Source of the DNA: JAXMDC01 sp046349035
GTDB lineage: Bacteria; Pseudomonadota; Alphaproteobacteria; Rhizobiales; Kaistiaceae
DNA: 64,000 bases
Direction: 5' to 3'
NCBI GenBank assembly: GCA_046349035.1
Contig: JAXMDC010000002.1
Coordinates: 1,068,722-1,132,721, forward strand
Part shown: one piece after another, positions 7,409 to 15,478 of the stretch
Position numbering within the stretch: the stretch's first letter is position 1
Layout of the letters: the number at the start of each line of letters is the position of its first letter
Notes under the pieces: model-generated
Databases searched by the model: none
What the model was told of the DNA's origin: nothing
Seen by the model: only the letters and a program-made list of their open reading frames with translations
Made by a program: the position numbers and the translations under genes

Positions 7409-9214
7409 ATGACGCCTGGGTCCGGCGACACCAAATCGGCTGCCGCCCAATCCTACCGCGAACTCGAAACCGCCTTTGCCGCACATGAGGCCGGAAATCT
7501 CGATGCGGCAGACGCGGCATACCGCACCATTTTGCTGGCCGATCCCCGTAATTTTCACGCGCTTCAGCTTTTGGGCACCCTCGACGCGCAGCGCCTGCGC
7601 TACGCTTCCGCCGAGAGGCACTGGCGCGAGGCGCTCGGCGTGCGGCCGGATTCTGCGCTGGTCGCCGGTAATCTCGCCCTCATTCTGCACCGCCAGGGCC
7701 GGGACGATGAAGCGCTGCCCCTCGCCGAGGCCGCCCTCGCCGCCGATGCTGCCAACGTTCACGCGCTGCATCACCGCGCCAGCATCCTGCGATCGCTGCG
7801 GCGGCTCGACGAAGCCGCAACGACCGCCGAACGATTGCTCGCCCTTGCCCCCGAATACCCTTACGCCCTCGGTCTATTGGCGCAGATCAAGCGTGAGTCG
7901 TGTGATTGGCGAAGCCTCGATGCTCTCACCGACAGCATAGTCGCCGCAATCCGCGGCGGCCGACCAGCGGTCACCCCTTTCACCTTTCTCGCCCTCTCCG
8001 ACTCGCTCCCCGATCAGCGGCTCTGCGCTGAGACTTTCGCCCGCGCCGCAGCCGTTGGCAGCACAACCCGGCGTGAGAGCAAGAGAAGGGACCGCATTCA
8101 CGTCGCTTATCTCTCTGCGGATTTCTACGATCACCCGACTGCGTATCTCGCTGCCGGTCTGTTCGAGAGCCACGATCGCGCCCGCTTCGAGGTGACCGCA
8201 GTTTCCTACGGCGGAAAGCGCGAGGGCGCCTGGCGGCGGCGCCTGGAAGGGGCGTTCGAGCGATTCGTCGATTTGTCGGATCTCAGCGACGCCGAAGCCG
8301 CACGGGCTGTTGCGAGTCTTGACGTGGACATTGCGGTCGACCTGAAGGGTTACACCAAGGACGCGCGGCCGGGGATTCTCGAACACCGTCCCGCTTCGCT
8401 TCAGGTCGCCTATCTCGGGTATCCCGGAACGTCAGGCTCGCCGGCAATCGACTATCTCATCGCCGACAGAACGGTGGTTCCTTCCGAGCACCGCAAGTAC
8501 TACAGCGAGGCTGTCATCGCCCTGCCGGAAACCTATCAGGTCAATGACCGGCTGCCGGCAGCTCCGCCGGGGCCAACTCGCCATGCGATCGGACTGCCCG
8601 AAAACACCTTCATCTTCGCCTGCTTCGCCAGCGCCTACAAGATCACGCCGCCCGTCTTTACCGCTTGGATGCGTACGCTGAAGGCCGCCGAAGGCAGCGT
8701 TCTGTGGCTGCTTGCCACCAGTCCCGCCGCAGTGACCAACCTGACGAGGGAGGCGGCAGCGCACCGCGTAGGCGCCGACCGCCTCCTCTTTGCTCCGCCC
8801 GCATCGCACCGCGCTCACCTTGCCCGCCAGGGCTGCGCCGATCTTTTTCTCGATACGCAGCCCTACGGTATGCACACCGGTGCCAGCGACGCTCTCGCAG
8901 CCGGCGTCCCGGTCTTGACCTGTCTTGGCCGATCCTTTGCCGGACGCGTCGCTGCCAGTCTGCTGCGGGCAGTGGGCCTGCCTGAACTCGTGGCCGCATC
9001 AATTCACGAATACGAAGCGATTGCCATCGAACTTGCGCGAACGCCGTCGCGACTCGCAACGCTAAGCCGGCGTCTCTTCGAGCATCGCGCCGCGGGCGGC
9101 ATCTTTGACCCCGTCCATTTCGCGAAGCAGCTTGAGAGCGCCTATACGACCATTTGGGAGCGCTATTTGCGCGGCGAGCCGCCGTCCGATCTCAGCGTCG
9201 TAGCAGCGCCGTAA
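7409..9214 (+). CDS. TPR / SPINDLY-OGT family protein glycosyltransferase (copy 2)
   Basis: 601 residues with the same layout as the gene at 3294-5432 but fewer TPRs (about four to five, residues ~15-165). The catalytic half shows YLSADFYDHPTAYLAAG, DIAVDLKGYTKDARPGI, YLGYPGTSGSPAIDYLIAD, FASAYKITP with the conserved Lys, and QPYGMHTGASDALAAGVPV. The Asn of copy 1's FHNPFKITP is Ser here, so donor or acceptor may differ. No signal or membrane helix, so cytoplasmic. ATG 7409 lacks a strong ribosome site but the TPR region begins soon after. It converges on the Zur-like gene with 10 bases between stops. Target proteins are unknown. Confidence 0.85.
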   Translation: MTPGSGDTKSAAAQSYRELETAFAAHEAGNLDAADAAYRTILLADPRNFHALQLLGTLDAQRLRYASAERHWREALGVRPDSALVAGNLALILHRQGRDDEALPLAEAALAADAANVHALHHRASILRSLRRLDEAATTAERLLALAPEYPYALGLLAQIKRESCDWRSLDALTDSIVAAIRGGRPAVTPFTFLALSDSLPDQRLCAETFARAAAVGSTTRRESKRRDRIHVAYLSADFYDHPTAYLAAGLFESHDRARFEVTAVSYGGKREGAWRRRLEGAFERFVDLSDLSDAEAARAVASLDVDIAVDLKGYTKDARPGILEHRPASLQVAYLGYPGTSGSPAIDYLIADRTVVPSEHRKYYSEAVIALPETYQVNDRLPAAPPGPTRHAIGLPENTFIFACFASAYKITPPVFTAWMRTLKAAEGSVLWLLATSPAAVTNLTREAAAHRVGADRLLFAPPASHRAHLARQGCADLFLDTQPYGMHTGASDALAAGVPVLTCLGRSFAGRVAASLLRAVGLPELVAASIHEYEAIAIELARTPSRLATLSRRLFEHRAAGGIFDPVHFAKQLESAYTTIWERYLRGEPPSDLSVVAAP

Positions 9215-9224
9215 GGCACACCGG

Positions 9225-9626
9225 CTACTTGCTGCAGGCGCCGCACACGCCGCGAAGCTCAGCGTGAGCCGCGCGAAGCTTGAACCCCTCCCCGGCCGCC
9301 GACTGCGCCAGCACGGGTTCCGCCTCGCTCATCGAAACCTCGGTGACCCGCCCGCAACTGTCGCAGATCGCGAAGGCAACGTCGTCCTGGTGGTTCGGAT
9401 GCTCGCAAAACAGAAAGGCGTTCAGCGATGCAATGCGGTGCACGAGGCCCGCGTCGATCAGCTTGTCGAGGGCGCGGTAGACCTGCGGCGGCGCTCGAAC
9501 GCCTTTGACCGCCGTTTTGTCGAGGATTTGGTAGGCGCTCAGCGGTCGCCCAGCCTGCCGCAAAACCTCGAGGACGGTCGCCTGGTTGGCGGTAAGTGAA
9601 ACCGTTGCGCTCATTGCAGCGAACAT
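9225..9626 (-). CDS. zur: Fur-family metal regulator, probably Zur
   Basis: 133-residue DNA-binding repressor. The N-terminal winged helix (~1-85) includes APPQVYRALDKLIDAGLVHRI, the recognition helix region. The C-terminal dimer/metal domain has FLFCEHPNHQDD, the structural CDSC pair and a terminal CGAC pair. This short form, with HPNH and no extended Fe-sensing His cluster, is typical of zinc-sensing Zur, but Fur or another paralogue is not excluded. Translation may start at ATG 9626 or at the second ATG, 9614. Its 5' end overlaps the predicted promoter of the divergent sigma factor gene. No zinc transporter gene lies nearby. Confidence 0.8.
   Translation of the reverse strand: MFAAMSATVSLTANQATVLEVLRQAGRPLSAYQILDKTAVKGVRAPPQVYRALDKLIDAGLVHRIASLNAFLFCEHPNHQDDVAFAICDSCGRVTEVSMSEAEPVLAQSAAGEGFKLRAAHAELRGVCGACSK
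9598..9623 (+). promoter_or_regulatory. Candidate self-recognised ECF promoter (GAAACC-N16-CGAA)
   Basis: GAAACC (9598-9603) is separated by exactly 16 bases from CGAA (9620-9623). This resembles the GTAACC-N16-CGAA motif I recall for Caulobacter SigF, the NrsF-partnered ECF factor. It lies about 38 bases before the GTG start of the ECF gene, the right place for autoregulation. It also covers the first codons of the divergent Zur-like gene. One -35 base differs from the motif, so this is a prediction. Confidence 0.5.
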
Positions 9627-9660
9627 AAGTCGTCGGAAACGATCCAGGAAGGGTTAAGCC

Positions 9661-10326
9661 GTGCCGCCAAACGCGTCTGCGGCCCTGTTGGTCAGCGGAA
9701 GGCCGGCTTCCCGCCAAGGGCAAGTCCTGGCATCATCGCGGAGAATGACCGCAACGACCGCAGCCGAGAGCGGCCTCGATCTCGACCGAAAGTTGACGGC
9801 CGCGATGGCGTCAGCTCAGGCGGGAGACAGGCAGGCCTACGAGCGATTGCTGCGCGACAGCGCGCCGATCGTGCGCCGCGTCGCTCGCCGCGGCGGAGCT
9901 GTGGGCGATCGCATCGAGGATGTCGTCCAGGATGTGCTGATCACCGTCCATCGGGTGCGGCACACCTTCGACCCGGCACGATCTTATGTCGCGTGGCTGA
10001 CCGCCATTGCCCAACGCCGCACCATCGATCTCCTACGGCGTACCGGCCGTCAGCAATCGCGCGAGATTAACGCGCCGCTGGCATATGAAGCCTATGCCGA
10101 CCCGGGGCACGAAACCGATACCGCGGAGGCCGCTAGCGAAGCCGATCGTCTCCGCGCCGCGATCGCAACGCTGCCCGCCGGACAGCGCGAGGCGGTAACC
10201 GCGCTCGCACTGCAGGAATACTCGTTGAACGAAGCATCGGCGACAACGGGAAAGACCAAAACGGCGCTCAAGGTGAACTTGCACCGGGCTATCCGGACGC
10301 TACGCTCTCGACTGGCTGGGCAATGA
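9661..10326 (+). CDS. ECF RNA polymerase sigma factor (SigF/NrsF type)
   Basis: Up to 221 residues. Region 2 runs ~48-115 (AYERLLRDSAPIV, IEDVVQDVLITVHRV, YVAWLTAIAQRRTIDLLRR) and region 4 ~150-215 (LPAGQREAVTALALQEYSL, TKTALKVNLHRAIRTLRS). It directs RNA polymerase to a small stress regulon and is expected to be held by the NrsF protein encoded next. The GTG start at 9661 has AGGAAGGG seven bases upstream; ATG 9745 is the alternative but its GGAG is too close. Stop and next start overlap as ATGA, indicating translational coupling. Related pairs respond to metals or reactive oxygen, but the signal here is not known. Confidence 0.9.
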   Translation: MPPNASAALLVSGRPASRQGQVLASSRRMTATTAAESGLDLDRKLTAAMASAQAGDRQAYERLLRDSAPIVRRVARRGGAVGDRIEDVVQDVLITVHRVRHTFDPARSYVAWLTAIAQRRTIDLLRRTGRQQSREINAPLAYEAYADPGHETDTAEAASEADRLRAAIATLPAGQREAVTALALQEYSLNEASATTGKTKTALKVNLHRAIRTLRSRLAGQ

Positions 10327-11024
10327 CAATGGCAACTGCAGACAATCTTTCCGCACTGATCGGCGACTTGTCAGCCGACTTGCGCCCAGTGCGGCCCCTT
10401 TGGAAGCCGCTATTGAGAGCAGCCGTTTGGTCGGTCGGTGTCGCGGCGCTTGCCGTCTACCTCTATGCGACCGGCGGGCGCCTGCGCCTCGGTGTCGCCG
10501 AAACACCTGACGCATTCGTCGTGATCGGCATTGCCGCCTCCGTGGTGACGGCCGTGCTTGCCGCGTTCGCCGCTTTTGAGGTCAGCCTTCCCGACCGCAG
10601 TGCCGCGTGGGCGCTGCTCCCCCTGCCGGCGCTCGCAGTGTGGGTCGCCGCAACCGGGCTTGGCTGCCTCGCCAACCTTGGCAGCAACGATCCGGGCATG
10701 TTCGGCGCGACCTTGAAGGAGGCTCAGCAGTGCCTGGTATTCATCGCCAAGTGGTCGCTTCCAGTGTCGCTGGCACTGATACTGATGCTCCGGCGGGCGC
10801 GACCGCTGCGCCCCATGCTGGTAGCGGTACTGGGAGGGCTGGCCGCTGCCGGGGCTGGCGCCGCTTTGCTTATTATGGTGCATGTCCACGAATCGACGGT
10901 CCTTGATCTGCTCCTTCACTTCGCCGCTGTGGGTCTGGTCGTGGCGCTCAACGCCGCGGTCGGTGGCGCCCTGATCGGCGCCGGCAGCTCTTCCCGCCCG
11001 ACTCGACGCAACAACGAGGTCTAG
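10323..11024 (+). CDS. nrsF: NrsF-family (DUF1109) anti-sigma factor
   Basis: 233-residue inner-membrane protein with six hydrophobic segments (about residues 22-44, 57-80, 90-112, 128-150, 160-182, 190-215). This is the six-helix DUF1109/NrsF layout, with a short cytoplasmic N-terminus (LSALIGDLSADLRPVRP) that is the likely sigma-binding part. It sequesters the ECF factor until a signal releases it. One cysteine sits at the end of the third segment (GLGCL) and another begins the fourth (QCLVF), a pattern worth noting because cysteines are used for sensing in characterised relatives. The start overlaps the sigma gene stop (ATGA at 10323-10326). Confidence 0.88.
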   Translation: MTMATADNLSALIGDLSADLRPVRPLWKPLLRAAVWSVGVAALAVYLYATGGRLRLGVAETPDAFVVIGIAASVVTAVLAAFAAFEVSLPDRSAAWALLPLPALAVWVAATGLGCLANLGSNDPGMFGATLKEAQQCLVFIAKWSLPVSLALILMLRRARPLRPMLVAVLGGLAAAGAGAALLIMVHVHESTVLDLLLHFAAVGLVVALNAAVGGALIGAGSSSRPTRRNNEV

Positions 11025-11047
11025 CGGCCCGACTCCGCCACCGCTGA

Positions 11048-13198
11048 ATGCCCGACCAATCACCGCCCCAGTTCAGCGTGAACGAGATTCGCCGGGCCGA
11101 GGAACAGCTTCGTCGTGCCGATGCGCTTTTGCGCAGCGGTGATCCGGAGGGTACGCTAAAGGCGCTGGACGGCGGCGGCGAAGCGGCCAAGAACCACCCG
11201 GTCGGACAGATCCTGGCGGGCCATGCCCTCATGGGGTTGGGGCGAATAGCGGACGCTGTAAACGTCCTACAGGAAGCGGCAACCGCAGCACCCAACAACC
11301 CGGATATTCGCTACGGACTTGCCCTTGCATTGCAGCAGACGCGGCGGCCCGACGAAGCGTTGGCCGCGTACGATGCGGCACTAAAACTGCGGCCGGATTT
11401 TCCCGTCGCCGCCCTCAACCGTGCTGTGTTGCTGCTCCAGCGCGGACGTCCGGCCGAGGCGCTCGCTGCATGCGACCGCCTCCTTGCCCGGCACCCGGCT
11501 CTGGCCGAAGCGCATTACAACCGAGGACTGGTGCTGCAGAGCATCGGTCGCCGGCCGGAAGCGCTCGCCGCGCTCGACTCTGCCTTGCGGCACAATCCGG
11601 CTTTCATCGCCGCCGCCTTCAATCGTGGCGTTGTGCTGCAAGGATTGAAGCGGCTGGACGAGGCGCTTGCCGCGTTCGACGCCGTACTCGTTCAGCAGCC
11701 AGACAGCACCGAGGCGCTGCTGAACCGCGGCGAGGTCCTCAGGCGCCTTAAACGGTTTGATGACGCGCTGGCATGCTTTGATCGAGCCATCGAGCTGCAA
11801 CCGAATTTTGCCGAAGCGGATTTCAACCGCGCATTCACGCTCCGCGAATTGAACCGTCTCGACGACGCGCTGGAAGCGCTGAACCGCCTTCTCTCCCTGC
11901 ATCCCGACCACGTCGAGGGTCTGATCAATCGCGGGGCGCTGTTCAAACAGATGAAGCGCCTCCCCGAAGCCTTGGCGGACTATGACCGAGCAGTAGCTCT
12001 GCGGCCGCAATCCCCCGACGCTCACTACGGCCGCGGCTTCGTATTGGCGCAGATGGAAAGGCCGGCCGAAGCCTTAACGGAATTCGATGCGGCCATAGCC
12101 GCCGATCCGACGCGGGCACTCTCTACTTCGGCAATGTCGCAATACGACCGCGGCGGGGTTCTGGCGATCCTCGGCCGTTACGACGAGTCGGAACAGGCCT
12201 ATCGCGACGCCCTCCGTCTCGATCCGGACTTTGCCGAGGCCCACTTTGGCCTTGCGGCACAGCTGCTCGCGCGTGGCGAATTGTCGGAAGCTTGGCCGCA
12301 CTACGAACATCGGCGTCTCACCGGTCGCTTCTATCTGAACGCCTTCAACGCCGACCTGATCCCCAAGACCGCGGATGCCGTCGCGGGCAAGAAAATCCTG
12401 ATCTTCATGGAACAGGGGTTTGGCGACACCTTGCAATTCGCCCGCTTCCTGCGCCCGCTTGCGCGGATCGCCGGCGAAGTGACCTTCCTGACCGTGCCTG
12501 AACTCCACCGACTCCTCGCCAACTCCTTTCCCGATGTGATTTTCCGCAGCCGCGCCGACAAGACAGAGGATTTCGACTTCCGTATCCCGCTAATGAGCCT
12601 GCCGCGGCTGTTCAACACCGATCTCGAGACGATCCCGAAGGACTTCCCCTACATCGTGCCGTTTTCCGATCGCGTCGCTCGCTGGAAGGAACGGCTCGGC
12701 GACAGGGGATTCAAGGTCGGGGTCAACTGGCAGGGCAACCCGGCTTTTCTGGATGACAAGCGGCGTTCATCGCCGCTGCGGCACTTCCATCCCCTATCCA
12801 AGCTCGAAGGAGTGCGGCTGATCAGCATCCAGAAGATCCACGGTCTTGATCAATTGACGACCCTACCGGCTGGAATGAACGTCGAGACGCTGGGCGAGGA
12901 CTATGAGCCCGGCGGGCCCGACGCATTTCTCGACGCTTCGGCCGTCATGGCCAATCTGGATCTGGTCGTCTCATCCTGCACGGCAATCCCGCATTTGGCC
13001 GGCGCCCTCGGCCGCCCAGTTTGGCTCGCCCTCCACACGGCATCGGAGTGGCGATGGCTTCGCAACCGCAGCGATTCGCCTTGGTATCCCAGCGCACGCT
13101 TGTTCCGGCAAAAACAAGCCGGCGACTGGGATTCGGTGTTCGAGGAGATGGCGCTCGCCTTGGCGGCGCAATTGCCCGGCAATCCGGCAAACGGCTAA
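11048..13198 (+). CDS. Large TPR protein with GT9/heptosyltransferase-like C-terminus
   Basis: 716 residues. Residues ~15-430 are about twelve consecutive TPR units, most with the A-x-x-x-(Y/F)-D-x-A-L-x-x-x-P pattern. Residues ~445-710 form a globular domain with KKILIFMEQGFGDTLQFARF, VGVNWQGNPAF followed by DDKRRS, LISIQKIHG, and SSCTAIPHLAGALGRPVWLAL. These resemble the GT-B C-terminal domains fused to TPRs in many alphaproteobacteria; the LAGALGRPVW block is the nucleotide-sugar end seen in ADP-heptosyltransferase-like folds. No signal peptide. It starts 23 bases after nrsF on the same strand and may be read through from it. Protein glycosylation, for example of flagellin, is possible but unproven. 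Confidence 0.78.
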   Translation: MPDQSPPQFSVNEIRRAEEQLRRADALLRSGDPEGTLKALDGGGEAAKNHPVGQILAGHALMGLGRIADAVNVLQEAATAAPNNPDIRYGLALALQQTRRPDEALAAYDAALKLRPDFPVAALNRAVLLLQRGRPAEALAACDRLLARHPALAEAHYNRGLVLQSIGRRPEALAALDSALRHNPAFIAAAFNRGVVLQGLKRLDEALAAFDAVLVQQPDSTEALLNRGEVLRRLKRFDDALACFDRAIELQPNFAEADFNRAFTLRELNRLDDALEALNRLLSLHPDHVEGLINRGALFKQMKRLPEALADYDRAVALRPQSPDAHYGRGFVLAQMERPAEALTEFDAAIAADPTRALSTSAMSQYDRGGVLAILGRYDESEQAYRDALRLDPDFAEAHFGLAAQLLARGELSEAWPHYEHRRLTGRFYLNAFNADLIPKTADAVAGKKILIFMEQGFGDTLQFARFLRPLARIAGEVTFLTVPELHRLLANSFPDVIFRSRADKTEDFDFRIPLMSLPRLFNTDLETIPKDFPYIVPFSDRVARWKERLGDRGFKVGVNWQGNPAFLDDKRRSSPLRHFHPLSKLEGVRLISIQKIHGLDQLTTLPAGMNVETLGEDYEPGGPDAFLDASAVMANLDLVVSSCTAIPHLAGALGRPVWLALHTASEWRWLRNRSDSPWYPSARLFRQKQAGDWDSVFEEMALALAAQLPGNPANG

Positions 13199-13232
13199 GT
13201 TGGACGCAACCCGGACGAAACGGCGGGGCGGC

Positions 13233-13910
13233 CTACGAGGACGCTTGAACGCCCGGCAAGTTCCGGCAAATGACGCTTCCGGGAACCGCCCCCGCCTTCC
13301 GCGCCACGCGAGCCGAGTCGGTGGCTGCGACCACCATCGCCACGACCCTGCCGTCGGCTCCGAGCACTGGGCCTCCGCTCATCCCCGGGAAAGCGTTCTT
13401 CGTAAGGATGACCAAGCTCGGCCACTCTCCGACGCGCTGCACGCCTTCGGCAACTGCGCCCGTCATCACCACGAATTCGCGGCCAAATGGGTGTCCGACA
13501 ATTTCGATCGGCATTCCAACCGGGGGTTCGCGGCAAGAAAGCGGAGACACCTTCATGTTGGAAGGCGTGCGGACGGTCACAAAAGCAAGATCAACCCCGG
13601 CAATCGCTTCCTCGACCTGGCCGATCAGTTCGCGGCCTTGATCGTCGCGCACTAGAACATTTCGCTCCGTCGCCACAACATGCGCCGCAGTCAGTATCAG
13701 TCCGGGTTCAATCTGAACTCCGGCACCGAGGTGACCGTCATTTCGGCGAATTATCTCGACAGTGGAACCCGCCGCTTTGGCCGCGCCCGCTGCGCCGCCC
13801 TCGGAAGTTGGGTCGTCGGCCCATGCGCTGACCGCGCCAAGGCCAAGTGCAAACGCCAATGACGCGGCACCCCACTTGCTCGTTGAACGCGGAGACCCCG
13901 CTCTGTCCAT
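13233..13910 (-). CDS. Secreted trypsin-like serine protease (S1, DegP-like fold, no PDZ)
   Basis: 225 residues from ATG 13908-13910, supported by GAGGAG six bases upstream; a longer in-frame start at 13958 has no such site. Signal peptide to about residue 31 (AWA). The catalytic triad is complete: His77 in LTAAHVV, Asp107 in GVDLAFV, Ser178 in GMSGGPV. The domain ends without a PDZ region, so it is a lone chymotrypsin-fold protease rather than a full DegP. Two cysteines (in LSCREPP and VICRN) could form a disulfide in the periplasm. Substrate unknown. It converges with the preceding TPR gene, 34 bases apart. Confidence 0.85.
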   Translation of the reverse strand: MDRAGSPRSTSKWGAASLAFALGLGAVSAWADDPTSEGGAAGAAKAAGSTVEIIRRNDGHLGAGVQIEPGLILTAAHVVATERNVLVRDDQGRELIGQVEEAIAGVDLAFVTVRTPSNMKVSPLSCREPPVGMPIEIVGHPFGREFVVMTGAVAEGVQRVGEWPSLVILTKNAFPGMSGGPVLGADGRVVAMVVAATDSARVARKAGAVPGSVICRNLPGVQASS

Positions 13911-14209
13911 CAAAAGCTCCTCAAAAAGGCTCTTACGACGGCAATTCCAACGTCCCAATCCGCTTTCGGCTCCCGACTCCGCGCCCCCTGCGCGAAGAAA
14001 CGTTCAGCGCCTGTTCCTTCCCAAATCTGTGGCTAGTCGACGCCCTGATTCCTAATGCTTTGATACCAAGACTACACGGATTTGCCAGACCACGCGTGTT
14101 CCGTTCGCAACAGTCTGCCGATTTTCACGCATTGCTCAAGCGCGTCAACGCCGCGCGGCCCCCGGAAGGTTCGGCCCCCGGAAGGTATGGTGTGGCTCCG
14201 ATTTTCCGC

Positions 14210-14479
14210 CTAGTGGGCGCGGAGCCACTCGCGCGCTGCGCGCTGTGCCGCCGAAATCTCGGCAGCCGACAACTCGCTGGCAATCTCCTGCCGGCGCTGC
14301 GCCGCTTCTTGGTTGCCGCGTAGCGCTGCTAGATTGAACCACTTATGTGCCGCAACCAGATCCTGTGCCACGTCGCGACCGGTCGCGTAGGTGATACCCA
14401 ATTGATAGAAGGTCTCGCCGCTCGGCGCGACTTGGGCCATCGGCGCCATTTCGGCGCCGGTCATTTCAAAGCGTGCCAT
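14210..14479 (-). CDS. Small Sel1-repeat protein
   Basis: 89 residues from ATG 14477-14479; an upstream in-frame ATG at 14524 is less likely. It contains a single Sel1/TPR-like unit, YQLGITYATGRDVAQDLVAAHKWFNLAALRG split across two helices, followed by EIASELSAAEISAAQRAAREWL. Such one-repeat proteins are widespread in alphaproteobacteria, but I know of no assigned function. No signal peptide or membrane helix. The neighbouring gene is a protease on the same strand about 300 bases further on, and nothing suggests a shared operon. Confidence 0.75.
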   Translation of the reverse strand: MARFEMTGAEMAPMAQVAPSGETFYQLGITYATGRDVAQDLVAAHKWFNLAALRGNQEAAQRRQEIASELSAAEISAAQRAAREWLRAH

Positions 14480-14983
14480 GTCTAATCCCCGTTCCCTGTT
14501 GATGCGTCCGAACCGTCCTTCCAACGGTTCCCCGACATCCAGAAGTCTCGCGGTCGGCGCTGAATCCGCCGTTAAGACTTGGCGTTAATTTCACCACAAC
14601 GCCGAGTTAAGCTGGGTTTAACTCTCCGCCGCTGAACCAGGACTGAATGTTCTGTTGTCCCGGCAGGCCGGGTCGCCGCCGGAAATGTTGAAAATCTCCG
14701 TGTTCTGGTGATTTCGGTCCAGGCCGGTCGCCCCTGAACAGCCGGCCGGAACGCTCGCCCGCTATCGATCAAGACGAGAGGTGTGGATAAAACAAGGACC
14801 ATCTTACGATGGGAAGACGATTCCGATCCGCCGCCAGTAAGGAAAAGTATATGTCGAGAGTCGCGTCAGAAATGTTGTGAGAAGAACTTCCTCGCCACTT
14901 CGTCGTTAGCCGACTGGTTCCCGTCTCAGCAAACCGATTGCCAAGGTCGTCTCCCGTGCTAGAGGACGGCGGGAGGTCGCACC
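14480..14983. other. Intergenic region with one short inverted repeat
   Basis: About 500 bases without a supportable gene. It must contain the promoters of the Sel1 gene (minus) and the secreted cupin gene (plus). The only structure I can point to is GAGTTAA-N7-TTAACTC at 14604-14624 and a smaller CCATC-N4-GATGG hairpin near 14800. Neither has a U-tract, so they are not obvious terminators. Confidence 0.45.
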
Positions 14984-15370
14984 ATGTCCGTCGCACGCGC
15001 GCTTACTGCAGCCTTCGCTCTTTCGCTCCTGCCACTGACCGCGGCGGCACAGGACATAACCCGCGTACCGCTCCAAGCCTACCGCGTGCCCGGGGTGGCC
15101 ACCGATGTCATCACCGTGCTTTCCGAGCTCTTGCCGGATCGAACCACGGGCCGCCATACGCATCCGGGCGTCGAAATGACCTACGTCACCGAAGGCGAGA
15201 TTGTCTTGAAGATCGACGGACAGGCGGAGCGCGTGGTGAAGGCCGGCGAGTCGTATCTCGTGGAAAGCGGCGTCGCCCACGAAATTGTCGCCGGCCCCTC
15301 GAAAAATGCCAAAATTGTCATCACCTTCGTAGTCGCGCGCGGACAATTGGTAACGACGACCTTGCCCTGA
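14984..15370 (+). CDS. Secreted cupin-domain protein
   Basis: 128 residues. A clear signal peptide (residues 1-22, cleavage near AAA-QD) is followed by one cupin barrel. Motif 1 is GRHTHPGVEMTYVTEGEIV, giving His, His and Glu metal ligands, and motif 2 is GESYLVESGVAHEIVAGPSK with the last His. It is therefore a periplasmic metal-binding small-barrel protein. Members of this group are usually annotated only as cupins; an enzymatic role cannot be assigned. ATG 14984 follows GGGAGG closely. It precedes parE by 108 bases and is unlikely to be linked to it in function. Confidence 0.8.
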   Translation: MSVARALTAAFALSLLPLTAAAQDITRVPLQAYRVPGVATDVITVLSELLPDRTTGRHTHPGVEMTYVTEGEIVLKIDGQAERVVKAGESYLVESGVAHEIVAGPSKNAKIVITFVVARGQLVTTTLP

Positions 15371-15478
15371 GCCCACCGGCAATTGGCGCACAGTCTCGGC
15401 TTCGCCCCTTACCGGTCGTCTGTCAAACTGGCTGGGGCGATTCGGCGTCGCCGGCCCTCTCCCTCAAGAAGCGATGGC

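Noticed and set aside
6785..7774. 329-codon minus-strand frame running through the tRNA-Ser gene
   Set aside because: It crosses a certain tRNA and the start of the TPR glycosyltransferase gene, and its residues are not protein-like.
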